From Acidobacteriota bacterium (lineage in GTDB: Bacteria > Acidobacteriota > Terriglobia > Terriglobales > Acidobacteriaceae): a DNA stretch of 6,425 nucleotides. Of the stretch, positions 1 through 4,842 are shown piece by piece. Position numbers and translations under genes: made by a program. The notes under the pieces were generated by a model. The model did no database searches. It was not told the origin of the DNA and saw only the letters and a list, made by a program, of their open reading frames with translations. The stretch covers positions 1 through 6,425 of the forward strand of contig JAJXXG010000680.1 in assembly GCA_021781255.1 (NCBI GenBank). Direction: 5' to 3'. The number at the start of each line of letters is the position of its first letter. Within the stretch, counting starts at the first letter, position 1.

Positions 1-60
1 GCCAGGGAGCAGATGAACCTGGAATGAGGGCTGCGACGAGAGCTCCCGAGGTGGTAATTG

Positions 61-1023
61 ATGCGTAGAGATGGGCCAGTATCGCGATTGATAGGAGCGG
101 TTCCGGGCAGGTTGCCGGGGCTGCAAGCGTTTTTGATGCTGCTGCTGTGCGTGGGCATGCTGAGCGTCGCTGCAAATGCTGCTCCAGCGCACGGAGCGAA
201 ACAGGCCAATGTACAGGCCAGTCAGGGGCCTTCGGGCGACTATGTCGGCACAGACACCTGCGCCACTTGTCACGAAGAGGCCGCAAAGGGCTTTGCCTCG
301 AACCCGCACACAAAGATCGCCATGATGCACGGCAAGTCTGGCGTGACGTGCGAAGGCTGTCATGGTCCGGGCAAGGCGCACGTGGATGCAGGCGGGGATG
401 CCAGCAAGATCTTCAATCCTGCCAAGGCCACGGCCAAGGAAGTGGATGAACGCTGCCTGAGCTGCCATGCGGGCACGCATCCGAACTTTGAACGTTCTCC
501 TCATCCGAAGGCTGGCGTGGGCTGTACGGGCTGCCACAGCATTCATGCCGCAAAGACGGAAGAGAGTCTGCTGAAAGCTCCTCAGCCTCAGCTTTGCTAC
601 CAGTGCCACACGGACGTGAAGCCATCGTTCTCCATGCCGTTCCATCACCGGGTGAACGAGGGTTTGGTGAAGTGCTCTGACTGCCATGACACGCACGGCA
701 CGTTCCAGAACACCAACCTGCGGAACACGGCGGATCAGAACATGATCTGCACCAAGTGCCACACCGAGACGCGCGGGCCGTTCGTCTTTGAGCACGCCGC
801 GGTCAAGGCGGAAGGTTGCACGGCATGCCACACGCCGCATGGCTCTCAGAACGCCAGGCTGCTGAACATGCCAAATATCGCGACGTTGTGCAATCAGTGC
901 CACAGCCCGGTATCTGCAGGCACGGTTCATGGAGTTGGTGCTGGATCGATCACGTCAACACCGTGTATCTCCTGCCACACGATGATTCATGGATCGAACC
1001 TCAGTCAGGCATTTGTTCGTTGA
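61..1023 (+). CDS. Periplasmic decaheme cytochrome c, DmsE/MtrA/PioA type
   Basis: The 320-residue product has exactly ten CXXCH haem-binding motifs, with first Cys at residues 67, 97, 132, 155, 179, 205, 230, 253, 277 and 302. About thirteen further His residues outside the motifs (such as SPHP, FHH, THG, EHA, PHG, IHG) are enough for bis-His ligation of all ten haems. A Sec signal peptide is visible: basic start, hydrophobic stretch at about 21-38, likely cleavage after Ala-Asn-Ala at 38-40. Haem count and length (MtrA is about 333 residues) match the DmsE/MtrA/PioA family, whose members sit partly inside an MtrB-type porin and carry electrons through the outer membrane. The barrel gene follows directly, which supports this role. 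ATG at 61 is preferred, with GAGGTGG at 48-54 ahead of it; a TTG at 58 would add one residue. No Cys suits a lipoprotein, so a periplasmic protein is expected rather than a surface one. Family call is firm; substrate and direction of electron flow are unknown. Confidence 0.95.
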   Translation: MRRDGPVSRLIGAVPGRLPGLQAFLMLLLCVGMLSVAANAAPAHGAKQANVQASQGPSGDYVGTDTCATCHEEAAKGFASNPHTKIAMMHGKSGVTCEGCHGPGKAHVDAGGDASKIFNPAKATAKEVDERCLSCHAGTHPNFERSPHPKAGVGCTGCHSIHAAKTEESLLKAPQPQLCYQCHTDVKPSFSMPFHHRVNEGLVKCSDCHDTHGTFQNTNLRNTADQNMICTKCHTETRGPFVFEHAAVKAEGCTACHTPHGSQNARLLNMPNIATLCNQCHSPVSAGTVHGVGAGSITSTPCISCHTMIHGSNLSQAFVR

Positions 1024-1027
1024 TGGG

Positions 1028-1066
1028 CGTCGCCGCGTCCCTCCACGAGCGGACTACGCGGCCACG
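1028..1066 (+). other. Hairpin just downstream of the decaheme cytochrome stop codon
   Basis: GCCGCGT at 1032-1038 pairs perfectly with ACGCGGC at 1056-1062 across a 17-nt loop. After one C/C mismatch the stem continues with CGT 1028-1030 against ACG 1064-1066. It starts 5 nt after the stop codon and is not followed by a T-run, so it does not look like a complete Rho-independent terminator. Inference: an mRNA 3'-end-protecting or attenuating element between the first two genes. The rest of the 112-nt spacer shows no convincing promoter. Confidence 0.4.
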
Positions 1067-1125
1067 GTCCGAAATCAACTTCGCAAACGGGTTTAAGGCT
1101 TCGATGCGAGCAACGTTCTTCAAGT

Positions 1126-1129
1126 GAGG
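1126..1129 (+). promoter_or_regulatory. Shine-Dalgarno site that selects ATG 1136 for the barrel gene
   Basis: GAGG at 1126-1129 lies 6 nt before ATG 1136. The reading frame is also open from a GTG at 1124, but that codon overlaps the Shine-Dalgarno site and has no good site of its own upstream, so ATG 1136 is the better start. Confidence 0.6.
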
Positions 1130-1135
1130 CTTGAG

Positions 1136-3736
1136 ATGAGAAGGTTAGGCTGGCTACGTCGGCTGTGCAAGCAACAGCCCTCTAACGCGATGATCCAGCG
1201 CATCGCCGGTTTCATTGCGATAGCAGTACTCCTTATGGGTGCGGGCAGAGCCCTTGCCCAGATTCCAACACAGACAACCCCGATGACGGTTCCGGATGGA
1301 TACTCGATCCATCAAACGGTGGACCTGGGCGGGCACATGGTAGGCCGCACGGGCAGTGAGGCCATGTACAGCACACTGGTCAATCTGCAGTCCGGACCGC
1401 GCGTGCTGGGACAGACCTTTGAACTGCACGCTCTGCCGGGCAACAAGCACACCATTGTGGATGACCTGAAGGCCATCGGCAGTGGATTCGGCGGCGATCC
1501 GAACAACTTTGCAAAGCTGGACTTTTCCAAGGGCAAGATCTACGAGTTCTCTGGAATGTTCCGCCGCGATCGCCAGTACTTTGACTATGATCTGCTGGGC
1601 AATCCGAACATCGTGCCCGGAAAGTCGATTCCGATCGGCCCCTCCAATGCGCCGACGGGCTCACTTGCCTGGCCCACGCTGAATCAGTCGCCGGTATTGT
1701 TCAACACCGTGCGCCGCATGACGGACGTCAACCTGACAGTCTTTCCGCTATCGACGGTGACGTACCGGTTCCAGTACTCCAAGAACACGTTCGAAGGACC
1801 GACGCTTAGCCCCGGCGGCTACGGCGTCTTCAAATACGACGCGCTGCTGGAGCAGTACCAGCGCAACAACACGGATGACTTCATGGGCGCGATTGACTGG
1901 AAGCCCGTCACGGGCACCAAGATCACGTTCGAGGAGCAGGTCGATCACTACAAGGCGGACTCCTTCTTCACGCTGAATCCGAATGGCTTCATGGTGCAGG
2001 AATCGGACGGCACGAAGGCGTATCTGGGCAATTGGGACAGCCAGAATCCCTACGGCATCGGGGCGTGCGATACGGCCAGCATGGGCAGTGCATACACCAG
2101 TTCCACCAACTACACCATTCTGTCTGCTCCGCAGACGCCGGGCGGCCTGCCGATCATCAATCCTGCCTGCTCGGTGGTCACCAGCTACATGCGCAGTCAG
2201 CCAACGCGCGTGATCTTCCCAACCGAGATTCTGCGGTTGCAGAGCACGAGCATCAAGAACATCTCGATGAACGGCGATGTCCGCTACACCCTTGCCAACA
2301 TGAATCTTCCGCACTACTACGATAATTTGCAGGGTTTGGTAACGGGCAAGACGGGCGCGATTCGTTCGATCATTTATAACGGCAACGCTGTAGGACATCG
2401 CGCGGTGGTGGCGGCGGACTACGGCATCATCTGGCAGGCTTCCAAGACCTTCAGCCTGGCCGACCAGGTGAACTACTCCAGTGTGCAGCAGCCAGGCTAC
2501 TCCACACTGCCGGCGGCAGCCACGTTGTCCACGCCGGGCTCGCCAAACCAGACCATCACGTACTCCGGTCCGCTGACCGCCGGCAATGCGCAGGCGCTGC
2601 CGCACGGCATCAATGGCGTACTGACGGACAACTATTTTGGTCAATCGTTCCTGATCAACAACCTGACGGCAAGCTGGAATGCAGCGCCCAGCACAACCCT
2701 TACGCTCACGTATCGCTACGGCGACCACAAGATCGGCGAGGGCGTTCCTCACAAGGGACCGATTCCGGCTGCTCTGGCTGATCCGGTGAACGGCACCGTG
2801 GAGATCGTGGAGAACGGCGGCATCTTCAACGCGGCCCTGCGTCCCCGCAACAACTGGGACATCAACGGCACGGTTGAGCTGTTCTATCACGACAACGCGT
2901 TCACACCGCTGAGCCCGCGCCAGACACGGCAGTACAGAGTGCATACGATGTACAGGCCGAAGACATGGGCCACGCTGTCCGGATCGTTCACGGACCGGGA
3001 GCGCCACAACAACACGAATAACAATGCCAGCGCCATCGCCGCCGGCGAAGCCTCCTACATTGTGCCGCTCGATCACCAGGATCACAGCCGTGTGGCAGGT
3101 CTGGGTGCGACGTTGTTCCCGAATGATCGCTTCGGCGTGGATTTCAACTACGCCTACAGTGACGTGTACACGGCGACCAACATCTGCTTTGCGAGCGGCG
3201 CCAACGGCCCCGGATATCCCGGTGTAGCAACGCTGACGGCCAACGGCACGCCGAACGTTTGCCCCGGAGTCTATGGGCGCGGCACCACAACACTCGTGGC
3301 GTGGATTGCACGGGACTTCCAGGATGCGCCGACGCAGTTCGGATCGGTGGCTCTGACGATGTCTCCCAACAAGAGCTTCCACTCCAACATCGGCTATCGC
3401 GTCAGTTCCGTGGACGGCAGCGAGTTCTTCAATGACGCGCGGTCGGTTCTGGGATCGATGCGGTCTACCTACCAGTCGCCCTTTGTGAATCTGGCCTGGA
3501 CGGTTCATCCCGGATTCATCTGGAAGGCAGAGTACAACTACTTCGGCTACGGCGAGGGCGGTCCTTCCGGCGCGCCTCTCTGCAGCACGACCGTTTCCTA
3601 CACCGCAACGGTGGTTCCGTGCGATTCATCCACGCTGACAGGACCGACGGGTCTGACCGAGCCGTCCTCGGGCCTGACCGCGCCGCGGAACTTCCATGCC
3701 AACAATGTGACACTCGGTTTGCATTACGAGTTCTAA
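1136..3736 (+). CDS. MtrB/PioB-type decaheme-associated outer-membrane beta-barrel protein
   Basis: The 866-residue protein has a signal peptide with a hydrophobic core at about 24-36 and likely cleavage after Ala-Leu-Ala at 39-41. The rest is rich in Gly, Asn, Thr, Tyr and Phe, with alternating short strand-like stretches typical of an outer-membrane barrel. It ends in Tyr-Glu-Phe, the C-terminal aromatic signature recognised by the BAM machinery. MtrB is about 700 residues and PioB about 800, so this is a large member. MtrB-type barrels sheath the decaheme MtrA-type cytochrome and insulate it as it crosses the outer membrane; the decaheme gene directly upstream fits that pairing. The mature part has six Cys in three close pairs (311/345, 684/709, 816/829) and lacks the N-terminal CXXC of Shewanella MtrB. 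ATG 1136 is chosen for its Shine-Dalgarno site; GTG 1124 or ATG 1190 are alternatives, the last giving a shorter, more usual signal peptide but having no visible RBS. Family assignment rests on architecture and context rather than a search. Confidence 0.88.
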   Translation: MRRLGWLRRLCKQQPSNAMIQRIAGFIAIAVLLMGAGRALAQIPTQTTPMTVPDGYSIHQTVDLGGHMVGRTGSEAMYSTLVNLQSGPRVLGQTFELHALPGNKHTIVDDLKAIGSGFGGDPNNFAKLDFSKGKIYEFSGMFRRDRQYFDYDLLGNPNIVPGKSIPIGPSNAPTGSLAWPTLNQSPVLFNTVRRMTDVNLTVFPLSTVTYRFQYSKNTFEGPTLSPGGYGVFKYDALLEQYQRNNTDDFMGAIDWKPVTGTKITFEEQVDHYKADSFFTLNPNGFMVQESDGTKAYLGNWDSQNPYGIGACDTASMGSAYTSSTNYTILSAPQTPGGLPIINPACSVVTSYMRSQPTRVIFPTEILRLQSTSIKNISMNGDVRYTLANMNLPHYYDNLQGLVTGKTGAIRSIIYNGNAVGHRAVVAADYGIIWQASKTFSLADQVNYSSVQQPGYSTLPAAATLSTPGSPNQTITYSGPLTAGNAQALPHGINGVLTDNYFGQSFLINNLTASWNAAPSTTLTLTYRYGDHKIGEGVPHKGPIPAALADPVNGTVEIVENGGIFNAALRPRNNWDINGTVELFYHDNAFTPLSPRQTRQYRVHTMYRPKTWATLSGSFTDRERHNNTNNNASAIAAGEASYIVPLDHQDHSRVAGLGATLFPNDRFGVDFNYAYSDVYTATNICFASGANGPGYPGVATLTANGTPNVCPGVYGRGTTTLVAWIARDFQDAPTQFGSVALTMSPNKSFHSNIGYRVSSVDGSEFFNDARSVLGSMRSTYQSPFVNLAWTVHPGFIWKAEYNYFGYGEGGPSGAPLCSTTVSYTATVVPCDSSTLTGPTGLTEPSSGLTAPRNFHANNVTLGLHYEF

Positions 3737-3762
3737 CGAAACGGCTGATTCGCGGGGAAGTC

Positions 3763-3801
3763 GGAGTGAACCGAAAAGCGGATATTCCGCCGGTTCACTC
3801 C
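3763..3801 (+). terminator. Strong bulged hairpin after the barrel gene; possible weak or partial terminator
   Basis: GGAGTGAACCG at 3763-3773 pairs perfectly with CGGTTCACTCC at 3791-3801. Inside it GCGGA at 3778-3782 pairs with TCCGC at 3786-3790 around a TAT loop. Together they make a 16-bp stem interrupted only by a one-sided AAAA bulge at 3774-3777. It begins 26 nt after the stop codon. The downstream bases (TTCGTCCCC) are not a proper T-tract, so complete intrinsic termination is doubtful. Partial termination, or protection of the upstream mRNA from 3' exonucleases, is equally likely. It is by far the best-paired structure in the spacer. Confidence 0.55.
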
Positions 3802-3803
3802 TT

Positions 3804-3817
3804 CGTCCCCGGGGACG
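3804..3817. repeat. 14-bp perfect palindrome CGTCCCCGGGGACG
   Basis: The 14 bases equal their own reverse complement. The palindrome lies 2 nt after the strong hairpin and 130 nt before the first monoheme cytochrome gene. It could be a dimeric-regulator operator, or simply a GC-rich part of the structured spacer. Less regular pairings follow (GCCGG 3826-3830 with CCGGC 3847-3851; TTCTTC 3869-3874 with GAAGAA 3877-3882). I see no clear -35/-10 pair in 3737-3947. Confidence 0.4.
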
Positions 3818-3935
3818 GCAAAACCGCCGGAAGCAGAGCTGCAGAACCGGCGCAGACAATGTAAAACGTTCTTCTCGAAGAAGCCGTGCGCATCCGTGGG
3901 TGCCAGTGGCGAATGAGGTGCGGCGGCGAGTATGC

Positions 3936-3940
3936 GGGAG
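3936..3940 (+). promoter_or_regulatory. Shine-Dalgarno site that selects ATG 3948
   Basis: GGGAG at 3936-3940 stands 7 nt before ATG 3948. The frame is open back to GTG 3900, but that longer form would put 16 hydrophilic, Arg-rich residues before the signal peptide and has no good RBS, so 3948 is preferred. Confidence 0.6.
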
Positions 3941-3947
3941 TCTTACC

Positions 3948-4271
3948 ATGGGGAATATGGTTCGTTCGCAACTGATGCTGGCCGCAGCACTGCTGCTGGC
4001 GGGTGGTGTGTGTTTTGCCCAGTCGTCTGGCGAGGCGCTGTATAAGTCGAAGTGCCAGATGTGCCATGGCGCCAGGGGGCTGGCAGAAACCCCGGCGGCC
4101 AAGGCGATGAAGGTAAAGCCGGTGACGGATCCCGAGGTGAAGAAGTTCACCGAGGCGCAGATGATTGACGCGGTCCGGAACGGCATGGGTAAGATGCAAC
4201 CATACAAAGGCAAGTTGACGGACGCACAGATCAAAGAGTCTGTGGACTTCTTCCGTACGTTTTTGAAGTAG
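3948..4271 (+). CDS. Periplasmic monoheme class I cytochrome c (first of a tandem pair)
   Basis: The product has 107 residues. A signal peptide (hydrophobic about 9-22, likely cleavage after Phe-Ala at 23-24) leaves a mature domain of about 83 residues. One haem-binding motif, CQMCH, lies at 36-40. The expected axial Met is M83 in the segment GKMQPYKGKLT, followed by the usual C-terminal helix (DAQIKESVDFFRTF). This is the small cytochrome c6/c553-like fold, a soluble electron carrier. Placed between the outer-membrane module and the inner-membrane quinol dehydrogenase, it is well suited to shuttle electrons between them, which is inference from context. The mature part is about two thirds identical, without gaps, to the product of the next gene, so the two arose by duplication. 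A notable difference is Met-Gln-Pro after the ligand here against Met-Pro-Ala in the paralogue. Confidence 0.92.
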   Translation: MGNMVRSQLMLAAALLLAGGVCFAQSSGEALYKSKCQMCHGARGLAETPAAKAMKVKPVTDPEVKKFTEAQMIDAVRNGMGKMQPYKGKLTDAQIKESVDFFRTFLK

Positions 4272-4304
4272 GCATTGCCAACAGGCCGGTGCGGTTCCTG
4301 CGTG

Positions 4305-4438
4305 CGGGGGGATTTTTGTCTTTCCCCTCGTGGAATCCGGCGGCCGCTTTAACAGATGTCGGCGACTGTAGCTCGCCGATGGGGTTATCAGGGATAGCAG
4401 GTTTGCCCGGCGGGGAATCACCCCGATGCCCGGCCGGG
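4305..4438 (+). other. Hairpin-rich spacer/leader before the second monoheme cytochrome
   Basis: The 188-nt gap between the monoheme genes holds several consecutive stem-loops. They are CGGGGGGA 4305-4312 with TCCCCTCG 4323-4330 (8 bp, one G-U); TCGGCGA 4359-4365 with TCGCCGA 4373-4379 (7 bp, 7-nt loop); GTTATC 4384-4389 with GATAGC 4393-4398 (6 bp, one G-U, 3-nt loop); CGGGG 4411-4415 with CCCCG 4421-4425 (5-nt loop); and the palindrome CCCGGCCGGG at 4429-4438, 7 nt before the next Shine-Dalgarno site. The reading frame is open through here from 4289, but a coding extension would put 57 residues in front of a normal signal peptide, so I treat it as untranslated. I do not recognise a known riboswitch. 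Confidence 0.4.
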
Positions 4439-4445
4439 AAGAAGG

Positions 4446-4452
4446 TAAGGAG
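4446..4452 (+). promoter_or_regulatory. Near-perfect Shine-Dalgarno site that selects ATG 4460
   Basis: TAAGGAG at 4446-4452 sits 7 nt before ATG 4460. This is the best ribosome-binding site in the window and decides the start over the longer in-frame opening from 4289. Confidence 0.8.
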
Positions 4453-4459
4453 TGTAGAA

Positions 4460-4780
4460 ATGACCAAGTCAACTCGATCCATGGTGGTGCTGGCGGCTGC
4501 AATTTGCCTGGCTGGTTCCGTGAGCTTCGCGCAGTCTTCCGGCGAGGCGCTGTACAAGGCAAAGTGCCAGATGTGTCATGGCGCCAAGGGCGCAGCGGAT
4601 ACGCCGAGCGCCAAGATGCTGAAGGTGCTGCCCCTCGGCTCGCCGGAGATGAAGAAGCTTACGGAAGCCGAGATGATCAAGTCCACTGAGAACGGCAAGG
4701 GGAAGATGCCCGCATTCAAGGGCAAGCTGACCGATCCGCAGATCAAGGAAGCGGTCGTCTATTTTCGTTCGTTGAAGTAG
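4460..4780 (+). CDS. Periplasmic monoheme class I cytochrome c (second of a tandem pair)
   Basis: The product has 106 residues, with a signal peptide (hydrophobic about 9-22, likely cleavage after Phe-Ala at 23-24) and a mature domain of about 82 residues. The single haem motif CQMCH is at 36-40, and the likely axial Met is M83 in GKMPAFKGKLT, the typical Met-Pro form of small class I cytochromes c. It is a paralogue of the gene just upstream: the mature parts align without gaps at about two thirds identity, and the 60 bases coding for the haem-motif region (4020-4079 against 4532-4591) match at 52 of 60 positions. The likely role is as a soluble electron carrier in the periplasm, partnering either the NapC/ImcH-like protein encoded next or the decaheme conduit. 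The strong RBS suggests abundant synthesis. Which carrier serves which partner cannot be seen. Confidence 0.93.
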   Translation: MTKSTRSMVVLAAAICLAGSVSFAQSSGEALYKAKCQMCHGAKGAADTPSAKMLKVLPLGSPEMKKLTEAEMIKSTENGKGKMPAFKGKLTDPQIKEAVVYFRSLK

Positions 4781-4792
4781 CATGCATTCATC

Positions 4793-4817
4793 GGCCCGCC
4801 TTTTCCCCGGGCGGGCC
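4793..4817 (+). other. GC-only hairpin between monoheme cytochrome 2 and the NapC/ImcH-like gene
   Basis: GGCCCGCC at 4793-4800 pairs perfectly with GGCGGGCC at 4810-4817 over the loop TTTTCCCCG. It begins 12 nt after the stop codon and ends 16 nt before the next Shine-Dalgarno site. No T-run follows (ACCCCAAAC), so a complete intrinsic terminator is unlikely. Inference: it lowers read-through or stabilises the upstream mRNA, so that the small cytochrome is made in excess over the membrane protein. Confidence 0.5.
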
Positions 4818-4842
4818 ACCCCAAACATGATTTGAGGAAAAA

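Noticed and set aside
5..47. GGGAGC 5-10 pairing with GCTCCC 42-47 just before the first RBS
   Set aside because: It is a six-base stem with a 31-nt loop, which is easily found by chance and too weak to claim as regulation.
1..68. Possible C-terminal end of an upstream gene (a frame from position 1 stopping at TGA 25-27, or one from position 3 stopping at TAG 66-68)
   Set aside because: Only 8 or 21 codons are visible, nothing is recognisable, and the two frames cannot be told apart. No feature is claimed.
1748..3508. 586-codon open frame on the minus strand, antisense to the barrel gene
   Set aside because: Its translation is Arg/Val/His-rich with no signal peptide, domain or RBS that I can see. 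The plus-strand frame has a signal peptide, barrel-like composition and C-terminal Phe. Long antisense openings are expected opposite GC-rich codon usage.
4378..4415. GGGCAAACC on the minus strand, resembling the conserved core of the GEMM (cyclic dinucleotide) riboswitch, which is known upstream of multihaem cytochromes
   Set aside because: It is on the wrong strand for every gene here, and the rest of the GEMM consensus, including the GGGACGCAAAGCC-like segment, is missing. It is a chance match.
4289..4459. In-frame N-terminal extension of the second monoheme cytochrome
   Set aside because: It would place 57 unrelated residues before a complete signal peptide. The strong TAAGGAG at 4446-4452 and ATG 4460 explain the start.
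3626..4562. Overlapping minus-strand open frames of 202 and 255 codons across the spacer and monoheme gene 1
   Set aside because: They run antisense to a clear cytochrome gene and through hairpin-rich spacer DNA, and show no motif or signal peptide. They are shadow frames.
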